A stretch of 33,260 bases of DNA from an uncultured bacterium (GTDB lineage Bacteria > Patescibacteriota > Minisyncoccia > Phycocordibacterales > UBA918), in NCBI GenBank assembly GCA_913050645.1, contig CAJXAG010000004.1, positions 1 through 33,260 of the forward strand, read 5' to 3'. Of this stretch, positions 8,906 through 19,813 are shown one piece after another. How positions within the stretch are numbered: position 1 is the first letter of the stretch; the number at the start of each line of letters is the position of its first letter. The notes under the pieces are model-generated. The model made no database searches, had not been told where the DNA came from, and saw only the letters and a program-made list of their open reading frames with translations. The translations under genes were made by a program, and so were the position numbers.

Positions 8906-10318
8906 ATGAATGGATATAAAACAACAATTGGTATCGAAGTTCATGCAGAACTGAAGACAAAAAGCAAAATGTTCTGTGGTTGTACGAATGATCCGCACGC
9001 TGCAGAAGCAAATGCAAATGTTTGTCCTGTCTGTATGGCACACCCGGGGACACTCCCGACCGTTAACAAGGAGGCAGTGCACTTAGTAATGCAAATTGGT
9101 ACTGCAATAGGAGGTGAACTTGCACAATATAGTGAGTTTGATCGAAAGAACTACTTTTACCCTGACATTCCCAAGGCGTATCAGATCAGTCAGTATCAGT
9201 TCCCGTTTGTCTCAGGAGGTTCGCTTGCTGGAGTGGAGCTTACACGCATCCACTTAGAAGAAGACACTGCACGTAGTCAGCACGATGACGTAAACGAAAA
9301 AAGTTACGTTGACTACAACCGAGCTGGCGTGCCATTAATGGAGCTAGTGACTGAACCCGTAATCCATGATGCACAGACGGCAGGGAGGTTTGCTCGAGAA
9401 CTCCAGCTCTTACTTCGAACACTTGACGCATCGGATGCAAACATGGAGCGTGGTGAGATGCGTGTTGAGGCAAATATCTCTGTGAGTAAAACAGACACAC
9501 TAGGCACAAAGGTTGAAGTAAAGAATCTCAACTCGTTCAAGTCAGTGGAAGGCGCAATCGAATACGAGGTGAAACGACAGGTAGAACTCCTAGAGGGTGA
9601 CGGGACAGTTATACAAGAAACTCGTGGTTGGGACGAGAACCGGAACAAAACCTTTTCACAGCGAGTGAAGGAGTCAGCTGATGATTACCGATATTTCCCA
9701 GATCCTGATATCCCGAAGTTTAAACGATCCGAGATTCCTGAATTCTCGGAAGCTAGCCTATCCGAGATCTCGCTTGAAACACCTGAAAATAAAAGGCATT
9801 TTTACCGAGATCTCGGATTACCGGACGATCAAATTGAAATCGTCATTGCAGATACATTGCGTGATGCATTCATCAAGGAAACGACCAAAATGCTCTCAGG
9901 AAAGAAAGAAATTGCCACTATGGGTAATTACTTCACTTCCGACGTTTTAGGCATGTGTGACGCTGAAAACCTCACCTTAGAAGGGGTGCATGCAGAGCAA
10001 TTCGCTGCGCTCATTAAGCTTGTGGTTTCTGGTGAGCTAAACTCGCGTGTAGCAAAGGATCTACTTAAGGAAGCAGTCTTTGATGGACAGAACCCTCAAA
10101 AAATGGCTGAAGAACGTGGTTTATTGCAGAAGAATGCAGAAGAAGACCTTATCCCAATTGTTGACGCTATTATTGCCGAAAATGACTCTGTAGCTACAGA
10201 ATATAAAGAAGGTAAAGAGACCGCTCTGAAGTTCCTGATCGGACAAGCTATGAAAGCCACCAAAGGTGCTGCAAATCCAGGCGTGCTCACCGAGCTTTTC
10301 AATAAACGTATCAAATAA
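8906..10318 (+). CDS. gatB: Aspartyl/glutamyl-tRNA amidotransferase subunit B
   Basis: IGIEVHAELKTKSKMFCGC, CPVCMAHPGTLP, DYNRAGVPLMELVTEP, DYRYFPDPDIP. The ORF can extend to 8888 with GTG, but the MNGYKTTIGIEVHAEL start is better. Confidence 0.95.
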   Translation: MNGYKTTIGIEVHAELKTKSKMFCGCTNDPHAAEANANVCPVCMAHPGTLPTVNKEAVHLVMQIGTAIGGELAQYSEFDRKNYFYPDIPKAYQISQYQFPFVSGGSLAGVELTRIHLEEDTARSQHDDVNEKSYVDYNRAGVPLMELVTEPVIHDAQTAGRFARELQLLLRTLDASDANMERGEMRVEANISVSKTDTLGTKVEVKNLNSFKSVEGAIEYEVKRQVELLEGDGTVIQETRGWDENRNKTFSQRVKESADDYRYFPDPDIPKFKRSEIPEFSEASLSEISLETPENKRHFYRDLGLPDDQIEIVIADTLRDAFIKETTKMLSGKKEIATMGNYFTSDVLGMCDAENLTLEGVHAEQFAALIKLVVSGELNSRVAKDLLKEAVFDGQNPQKMAEERGLLQKNAEEDLIPIVDAIIAENDSVATEYKEGKETALKFLIGQAMKATKGAANPGVLTELFNKRIK

Positions 10319-10329
10319 GAACGTCATCC

Positions 10330-10366
10330 ACAAAAACCAGCCCTCGTGTGCTGGTTTTTGTTTTTG
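10330..10366 (+). terminator. Rho-independent terminator after gatB
   Basis: acaaaaaccagc-cctcgtgt-gctggtttttgt followed by tttt. Confidence 0.8.
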
Positions 10367-10389
10367 CGAACATGTATACTGATTGAAGT

Positions 10390-11439
10390 ATGAACTCCGT
10401 AAACGTTGATGGAAAAAACTATGTAAAAGCAAAGGATCTCGCCAGAGATCTCGGCTACACGGCAGACTATGTCGGACAGCTTTGTCGAGCGGGGAAGGTT
10501 GATGCACAGCTGGTGGGACGCAGTTGGTACGTAAATGAGGAGTCACTGCAGGAACACAAGCGTGGTCGCTACCGCAGTAACAAGCAAGAGACTATTAAAG
10601 AGGTTGCGCGAACACTGAGGGCAAAAGACGTTGACGACGATTCGCATAAAATAACAGTGCATCTTCAAGATGGTGAAGAGAATAAAAATGAAGGATATGC
10701 AAACCAATCGTTTTATACACGGGCAACTGCTCCGGCTACAGCTACAAAGTATCACACTGATGAAGCAGAACTTATTCCGGGTGCTGATAAAAATATCTCC
10801 AAAACCGGCAGGATCGGTGTGCGTTTAGCTGATGCGCAGAACCTAAAAATTACATCGAAAGGAAAAACGTTCGATTTTGACCCAACGCAACGACAACAGC
10901 TACGCTTTAGGGGAAAGCTTTCAGTTCTGGATGTCGAGGATGAGCTTGAAGTTGCCGACGAAGATGAACTTGAAGAAAAGAAGTTGTTGGATCAAAAAAC
11001 TGCATTTCAGAATCGGGTTGCACAAAAGACTTTTACCGGAGAAGTTTCAGAGATAAAAAATGATAAGGCTGAACGCAAGACAGCCGAAAAAACTAGTAAA
11101 ATCAACGTAAAACACCGACGTCCAACCACAAAGCGCAAGAAGCGCGACCTTCCCTTTGAGCATAACTCGCAGGGAGTGCTTAGTATGCAGCGTGAGCGGA
11201 TTGTAGGGAGAAATCCAGTTGGCGGTACGTTACGTGTAGATACACACGCTACTGTTGACCCTGTTTCTCCAGGAAGAAGGACCTTTTTAGTTGTTACAAC
11301 AACGCTTATGGCCATTATTTTAGGCGTTTTAGTGACAAGTGTGGAGCAAACAACCACTATAGTTAATGGTGAGGTGGTGGTGCGGTATACCCTGGATTTT
11401 GAAAATATTGTAGCTGCTGCATACGATGCATTTCGGTAG
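10390..11439 (+). CDS. HTH-domain protein with one C-terminal-region TM segment (membrane-tethered DNA-binding protein)
   Basis: N-terminal KAKDLARDLGYTADYVGQLCRAGKVDAQLVGRSWYV (excisionase/MerR-like HTH); charged linker; TM TFLVVTTTLMAIILGVLVTSV near the C-terminus. Confidence 0.65.
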   Translation: MNSVNVDGKNYVKAKDLARDLGYTADYVGQLCRAGKVDAQLVGRSWYVNEESLQEHKRGRYRSNKQETIKEVARTLRAKDVDDDSHKITVHLQDGEENKNEGYANQSFYTRATAPATATKYHTDEAELIPGADKNISKTGRIGVRLADAQNLKITSKGKTFDFDPTQRQQLRFRGKLSVLDVEDELEVADEDELEEKKLLDQKTAFQNRVAQKTFTGEVSEIKNDKAERKTAEKTSKINVKHRRPTTKRKKRDLPFEHNSQGVLSMQRERIVGRNPVGGTLRVDTHATVDPVSPGRRTFLVVTTTLMAIILGVLVTSVEQTTTIVNGEVVVRYTLDFENIVAAAYDAFR

Positions 11440-11447
11440 TACCCCTA

Positions 11448-11580
11448 AATCCATAAACTCTGTGTTGTATTAGCCGATCGCTTCGTTGGTACTGACGAAG
11501 ACGAAGAAAAAGCTAGTTTTTCGTCGTAGACGGCAGCAAAGCTGCCGTCTTTGTAAACAGAATGCGAAGCAATCCAGATC
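11448..11580. repeat. REP/MITE-like inverted-repeat element, copy A
   Basis: aatccataaactct...cgatcgcttcg ... cgaagaaaaagctagtttttcgtcgtagacggcagcaaagctgccgtc ... gcgaagcaatccaga; homologous to 19564-19707. Confidence 0.75.
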
Positions 11581-11600
11581 TTGTGGATTCAAGTGTAGTG

Positions 11601-11780
11601 GCACCTATGCTCATTAATTTTCTGGATCGCTTCGACAGTAGTCTCGCGAAGACGGAAAAACCAAAGGTTTTTCCGTAGACGGCAACAACGTTGCCGTCAT
11701 TGCGAGCTTCTGCGAAGCAATCCAGATCGTTTATTGTTGGAGCATAGCTCTGTTGTTGAGTTTTAATTAGTATAGGTGCC
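11601..11780. repeat. REP/MITE-like inverted-repeat element, copy B, with about 18-bp outer inverted repeats
   Basis: ggcacctatgctcattaa (11601-11618) vs ttaattagtataggtgcc (11763-11780), 2 mismatches; inner tctggatcgcttcg/cgaagcaatccaga; internal hairpins ggaaaaaccaaaggtttttcc and gacggcaacaacgttgccgtc. Confidence 0.8.
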
Positions 11781-11896
11781 GGTAGTACCGTTTGGGATTG
11801 TTTGAACGATATATCTCAGTTTTTAAGCGGGTTTTTTATCCCCATGCATGTCACCTAAAATACACGAAAAAGCTATAAAATATATAGTGATTTCGT

Positions 11897-12670
11897 ATGT
11901 CGAAGGAACTTGAAATTGATGGCGTCCGATTTGAATCTAGTGCATCTGTTGCGCAGCGTTTTAACTACACTCAAGACTACGTAGGGAGACTTGCGCGAGA
12001 AGGAAAAGTGACCGCTTCAAGAGTTGGTCGCTTTTGGTTTATTGATGTTTCATCTTTTGAGAAATTTATCGAAGACTCAGAAGAAGAAAAGCGGCAGCGT
12101 TCACAAGCGTTGCGTGAAGAGCGGAAGCAGGAGCGGGTGGCGGTTACAAGCAACGCATCAGCGTCTCGGGTCAAAAAGAAAAGGGTGATACAAGTACCAA
12201 CACGAACTCACACGTTCGCAGAACAATACGCAGCGCTGGCACAAGCAGTCGCGGTTGTGTTCTGCGGGCTTCTCGTGGGAGCGCTTGGATGGTCAGCACA
12301 AGAGCTTCAGCTTGCACAGCTGGAGCGTGGTGCTGGTGCAATTACAGCTCAGGTACAAGAAGTATTTGCACGCGTAAGTGATGTGGCCAAAGAGAACGTT
12401 ACTGTCTCAAGCTCTGTGCAGCAGGCTCTTGTTATAGAAGCGGCATTAGAAACATCTGTCTTTGCTGAGTTTCCAGTGCAGTCGTACGACAGAGAGTTTC
12501 TGCCGAACCTAGATACGACTGAGACTGACACGCTATATCCATTCTCCGATGAGACTCAGATGGTGCGTGAAGAGGATGGTGTGCAGGTTGTGCGCCCGGT
12601 TTTTGAAAGTACGACAGAAGAGGTTGAGTATCAAGTTTCAGCGCAGACGCTTAAGAAAACTACCAGGTAG
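11897..12670 (+). CDS. HTH-domain, single-TM membrane-tethered protein; paralog of 10390-11439
   Basis: SVAQRFNYTQDYVGRLAREGKVTASRVGRFWFI aligns with the 10390 HTH; TM AALAQAVAVVFCGLLVGALGW; extracytoplasmic C-terminal region. Confidence 0.65.
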   Translation: MSKELEIDGVRFESSASVAQRFNYTQDYVGRLAREGKVTASRVGRFWFIDVSSFEKFIEDSEEEKRQRSQALREERKQERVAVTSNASASRVKKKRVIQVPTRTHTFAEQYAALAQAVAVVFCGLLVGALGWSAQELQLAQLERGAGAITAQVQEVFARVSDVAKENVTVSSSVQQALVIEAALETSVFAEFPVQSYDREFLPNLDTTETDTLYPFSDETQMVREEDGVQVVRPVFESTTEEVEYQVSAQTLKKTTR

Positions 12671-12841
12671 CCTATGAATATTCTTAAAACACAACAGAAT
12701 ATTCTACGAAGCATCTGCGGAAAAGGTGCGACCTTAAGGATCTTCGCAGAAGCGGGTGTACGGTCTTTGCTTTTATACAGAAGGTCGAAAGGAAAAGGTA
12801 GGGTGCGATACAATGATACATATAATATGTATATGTATGCG

Positions 12842-13612
12842 ATGCGTATAGCTAGAGCAAGCTCTTTTTCTTTTGTGTTCCTGCTGCTAAGCGGTTTGGT
12901 AGCCAATGTGCAGGCGCAGGCACTGCCAAGTGCGGTGACTGTGAGCTTACTTGATAGCGTGAATGTTATTGAGGGGATGGTGGTATCTGCCCAGGAAGAC
13001 ACAGGAGCATATGTACTTTCTGGAAGTATCGACGATGCACAAGTGTATGGCGTCGTTGCTGCACAGCCACCAGTGGTTTTTGCAACTGAAGGAACAAACA
13101 CTTCGGTTATTACTGAGGGCATCGCGCTGCTGCGAGTGAATAACCAAGGAGGGGCAATACAGCGTGGGGACTTGTTGGTAACGTCCTTAGAAACCGGTGT
13201 GGCAATGAAAGCCTCGGAAGAACAGGTATATGTGTTTGCCATCGCGCTACAGGCGCTACAGGAAAGCCAGGGAGTGATTCAGGCTGAGATAGGTGCAGAG
13301 CGAGCGCAGTTGTTGCGTGCACAACAGCGAGAGATTGCAGCTGCAGCACTTGCAGAGGATCTGACAGTAGAAGACCCAAAGAAATTATCGTTTATCCGTG
13401 CCGCGATTGCGGTGCTGCTTGTGGTGGGTGCGCTTGGCTTCTTGCTCTACAGTTTTCGCTCACTGCTTACCCATGGTGTTGTTTCAGTGGGGCGTAACCC
13501 ACGTGCAAAGGGATCCATTATGACGTTTTCGTTTGCGAACTTTGTGTTTGCACTCATCTTATCTGCAGCAGTGGTATTTATTGCTGTTGCGGTACTGGTG
13601 TTGCCGTTGTAG
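12842..13612 (+). CDS. Secreted-type protein with extracytoplasmic domain fused to a C-terminal F-type c-subunit-like TM hairpin lacking the ion-binding carboxylate
   Basis: Signal peptide MRIARASSFSFVFLLLSGLVANVQAQA; C-terminal TM1 IRAAIAVLLVVGALGFLLYSF, loop SVGRNPRAKGSI, TM2 FANFVFALILSAAVVFIAVAVLVLPL. ORF extends upstream to 12674, but 12842 (or ATG 12827/12833) suits the signal peptide. Confidence 0.6.
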   Translation: MRIARASSFSFVFLLLSGLVANVQAQALPSAVTVSLLDSVNVIEGMVVSAQEDTGAYVLSGSIDDAQVYGVVAAQPPVVFATEGTNTSVITEGIALLRVNNQGGAIQRGDLLVTSLETGVAMKASEEQVYVFAIALQALQESQGVIQAEIGAERAQLLRAQQREIAAAALAEDLTVEDPKKLSFIRAAIAVLLVVGALGFLLYSFRSLLTHGVVSVGRNPRAKGSIMTFSFANFVFALILSAAVVFIAVAVLVLPL

Positions 13613-13642
13613 GTGCCTGACGATTTGCAACCCGCGTACGTA

Positions 13643-13684
13643 CGTTCGAAATTTCGTTCGCAATTGCGAACGAAATTTCGAACG
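13643..13684. repeat. Perfect 42-bp palindrome
   Basis: cgttcgaaatttcgttcgcaa|ttgcgaacgaaatttcgaacg: left half is the exact reverse complement of the right half, zero spacer. Confidence 0.95.
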
Positions 13685-14003
13685 CAAAAACGAGACTATG
13701 CGGTACACAATGCATCTAAGAGATATATACAGAGAACAATATACCTGTGTGTAGTTTTCCTTGGTGAAGTACCTGCTGCTACGGTAGTATAGTATAGAGC
13801 AGACTTAAAAATCCTACGCAGAGAAGATTCTGTTTTTTCTGCTCCGGTTCGTCGATGTATAAAATTCGGCCAAAAAATCACTAAAATTTATTACCGCACT
13901 ATAGTACGGCTCAAAATTTTATTCATTTTCTTTCTCGAATTTTAGACACTTTTGGAACTCGGAAGATTTCCAGGTCTGCTCTAGAAAAGCTTTTATATTT
14001 TAT

Positions 14004-14783
14004 ATGTTCTTTGGTTTTGAGATTCTTGTTGGGGTGTTCGTTGGAGTACTTATTGCGACCATTGTGGTGGTGGTTATTCAGATTCGCACGACCAGTCAGA
14101 TAAGTAAGTTGACCTTCCCAGCGTACGAGTACGCGATTAAAAAAGCTGAGGCTGAGGCTGATGCAATTGTGATTGATGCGCGTAAGAAAGCACGTGGGAT
14201 TATGATTGAGGCTGAAAAGGCAGGTCAGGCGATGGTAGGAAATTACGACACACAGGCGAATGGTATTCAAAAAAAATATGAAGCAGCACTCGCGCGACAA
14301 ACTGAAAAGGTAGTGCAGGAGTTTAAAGCAGGTGCTGCAGAGCAGGTGCAGAAGTTGTATGCGGTAACCAGCACTGCTGAAAAAGCAATTACCACTGAAC
14401 AAAAGAAGGTAACGGACAACGTAGTGCGTATTAACGCGTCGCTTGAAGAAGTGGCAACGAAGGCTGAACATCGTACGCAGGAGGTAATCAATGCACTTGA
14501 TAAGCGGCTTGAGCGTGTGGGTGCGGCCATTGAGGCATCGTTGAAGGAAACACAAGAAGGTGGAGCGAAGAAGCTACAGGAACACCTTGGTAGTTTGCAG
14601 GGCGTAGCTGACGATCATATCGAGGTGTACGCAGCGTCACGAAAGAAATTGCTTGATGCGCACATTGAGCAGCTGGTTGACGCAGTGGTCATGAAGGTTC
14701 TTCATAAGCAGTTGCCGGTTTCAGAACATGGCTCACTGGCCCGTGACGCACTTGAGGAAGCTAAGAGTAAACATATTCTATGA
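14004..14783 (+). CDS. F-type ATPase subunit b-like membrane-anchored coiled-coil protein (elongated)
   Basis: N-terminal TM (ILVGVFVGVLIATIVVVVIQI) then a long Ala/Lys/Glu helix; first gene in a b-delta-alpha-gamma-beta-epsilon ordered cluster. Confidence 0.6.
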   Translation: MFFGFEILVGVFVGVLIATIVVVVIQIRTTSQISKLTFPAYEYAIKKAEAEADAIVIDARKKARGIMIEAEKAGQAMVGNYDTQANGIQKKYEAALARQTEKVVQEFKAGAAEQVQKLYAVTSTAEKAITTEQKKVTDNVVRINASLEEVATKAEHRTQEVINALDKRLERVGAAIEASLKETQEGGAKKLQEHLGSLQGVADDHIEVYAASRKKLLDAHIEQLVDAVVMKVLHKQLPVSEHGSLARDALEEAKSKHIL

Positions 14784-15307
14784 TCACCGACACTTCAGCA
14801 CTACTACAAAAAATGCTGGAGAATACGTATGCCCAGGCGGATATGTATCGCCGTTTAAGTGTACTTCGGCAGTGTGTTGAGTATGCAGTTTTTACCGAGA
14901 CCAGCATGTCCTACGAAGAGGAGTGCACACTTTTTCTCTCAAAGCTTGATAATCGGGAAGATGCAATCGCAGTGCAGGCGTGGGGGGACGATGTCTTTCG
15001 TGCGTTTACAAAAAAGAACATCGGCAAGCTCATGCAGGAGTTGCAGGAGAAAGTAGATACGCTGCCGCTTCTGAAGCTGTATGTAGCGGTGGCGTTACCT
15101 GAAGAGGAGGTTGCGAAGATAGCAAAATGGTGTCGAGCGGAGGTGCGCGATGGTATGCTTTTGGATATGCAGGTTGATCCACAGGTTGCAGGTGGCTGTG
15201 CGTTTGTGTGGGACGATACACACCATGACTTCTCGTTTCATAGTCGCATGAAGGCAGTGCCGGGTGCAATCACACAGGAATTAGAGAAGTATGCGAAAAA
15301 CGAATGA
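14780..15307 (+). CDS. F1-ATPase delta (OSCP)-like subunit
   Basis: 175 aa; C-terminal VDPQVAGGCAFVWDDTHHDFSFHSRMKAV resembles delta 'DPSLIGGFVVRVGD..iDgSvrgqL'; position between b-like and alpha-like; ATGA overlap with upstream gene. Confidence 0.6.
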   Translation: MITDTSALLQKMLENTYAQADMYRRLSVLRQCVEYAVFTETSMSYEEECTLFLSKLDNREDAIAVQAWGDDVFRAFTKKNIGKLMQELQEKVDTLPLLKLYVAVALPEEEVAKIAKWCRAEVRDGMLLDMQVDPQVAGGCAFVWDDTHHDFSFHSRMKAVPGAITQELEKYAKNE

Positions 15308-16735
15308 TCGAGACTATGAAGTTGGCTTTGTAACGCACACCAAGCGGTACCTTTTGTCTATTGAAGGGTTGCCGTCTGCGAAGGTGAACGACTTGCTGAT
15401 GGATGATGAGGGTCATCTGGCGATTATACGTTCACTTGCCGATGATCACGTTTCTGCGTTGGCATTGTCAGCAACAGCGGGGCCAGGTGATCGCTACAGA
15501 TACTTTGAGGGTGACTTTATGTACTCGTGTGGGGAGCCGCTTTTTGGACGTATTATAAACGCACTGGGGGTACCGGTAGATGGAAGAGGCTCACTTCCGC
15601 CCGGAGACGTACCACTACGACTGGAGCTTGATGCGCCGGGGATTGAGCAGCGGGTACCGATTCATGAGCAACTGAATACCGGTGTGACCGTTGCGGACCT
15701 TATGATCCCGATTGCAAAGGGGCAGCGCCAGCTCTTGTTTGGGCCGATGCGTAGTGGAAAGACGACGTTTTTAACCGAGACGGTGCTGCAGCAGAAGTCG
15801 GAAGGGACAGTATGTATCTACGCGGTGCTTGGAAAACCAGTGGCTGGACTGCGGAAGGTAACGGACACCATTCTCGCGGGAGACGAGAAAGGAAAAGTGA
15901 TTGTGATCGCAGCACTGTCTGACGAGCCTGCGTCGATGATTGCACTCGCACCATCGGTCGCATATCTCTTAGCAGAGCACTATCGCTCACAGGGAGAGGA
16001 TGTGTTGGTGATCCTCGATGACCTTGATGCACACGCGAAGTATTTGCGTGAGATTGGTCTCTTAGAAGGACGGTTGCCGAGTAACGAATCGTACCCGGGA
16101 GACATTTTTTACCAACACGCCCACCTTATGGAACGCTCAGGACACTTTAATGAACAGCTTGGTGGAGGCTCGATTACATCGCTACCGGTGGTGCAGACTG
16201 ACCTGAAGAACTTCTCCGACCTGATTCCGACAAACCTGATGGCGTGTACTGATGGCCACTTTGCATTTTCGCCATCGTTGCGTGCTGAGGGTATCCATCC
16301 GTCGATCAGTATTGAACAGTCAGTAACGCGTGTAGGGCGACAGTCACAAGAGACGATGCAAAAGGAGCTCACCACAAAGCTACAGATTTTACTTGGAAGT
16401 TTTCGACAGCAGATCGAGTACGCACAATTTAGTGCGGACTTAAGTACACAGACAAAAGAGACACTTCGACGCGGTGCGATTGCCGAGGCATTGCTTCGGC
16501 AAGATCCGTATCGTCCTGTGGCAACCGGGGCGCAAGTCTTGCTTTTAGCATTGTTGTTCACCACGTTTTTTGACGGTAAGGATGTGAGTTATGTCACACG
16601 ATATAAACCAATCTTGCTTGAGACACTGGGATGGCATAAGTCATTTGCGCAGATGCGTACCGATGCACTGAAAAAAGCAGTGTACGATGATTTTATAGCG
16701 CAGCTACAAGCACTGTTGCCGGTGTTGGAAAAAGT

Positions 16736-16748
<13 letters not shown>
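15291..16748 (+). CDS. F1-ATPase alpha-like subunit (diverged)
   Basis: 485 aa; GRIINALGVPVDGRG, LLFGPMRSGKTTF (Walker A), YPGDIFYQHAHLMERSG, GGSITSLPVVQTDLKNFSDLIPTNLMACTDGH, SVTRVG (Arg finger). Confidence 0.88.
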
Positions 16749-19550
<2,802 letters not shown>

Positions 19551-19563
19551 GTCTTACAGTCCT

Positions 19564-19707
19564 GAATCCATACACTCTTTGCTACATTACTCGATCGCTT
19601 CGTGAACACTCGCGAGGACGACGAAAAAGGTAGTTTTTCGTCGTAGACGGTAGCAAAGCTGCCGTCTTTTTAAGCAGTATGCGAAGCAATCCAGAGTGTA
19701 TGGACTT
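19564..19707. repeat. REP/MITE-like inverted-repeat element, copy C
   Basis: tccatacactct (19567-19578) vs agagtgtatgga (19693-19704) perfect outer IR; cgatcgcttcg...cgaagcaatcc; internal hairpins acgacgaaaaa-ggta-gtttttcgtcgt and gacggtagcaaagctgccgtc. Confidence 0.8.
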
Positions 19708-19813
19708 TGGGTTACAGGGGCTATTCACTACTCACAAATTGTATGCAAACATTATTTTTACGGTTTGCGTGCATGCTATTATTAAGCGTAAGCAGGGCGG
19801 TTGTAGCTAATGT

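Noticed and set aside
12674-12841. Upstream extension of the c-like ORF (56 extra residues)
   Set aside because: Basic, non-signal-like segment preceding a clear signal peptide; region contains TATAAT at 12821-12826, so it is more likely leader/promoter, though not excluded
13533-13754. 73-aa + ORF downstream of the c-like gene as a possible missing ATPase subunit
   Set aside because: Starts inside the c-like gene in another frame, spans the palindrome, Cys/Arg-rich with no membrane segment pattern of subunit a
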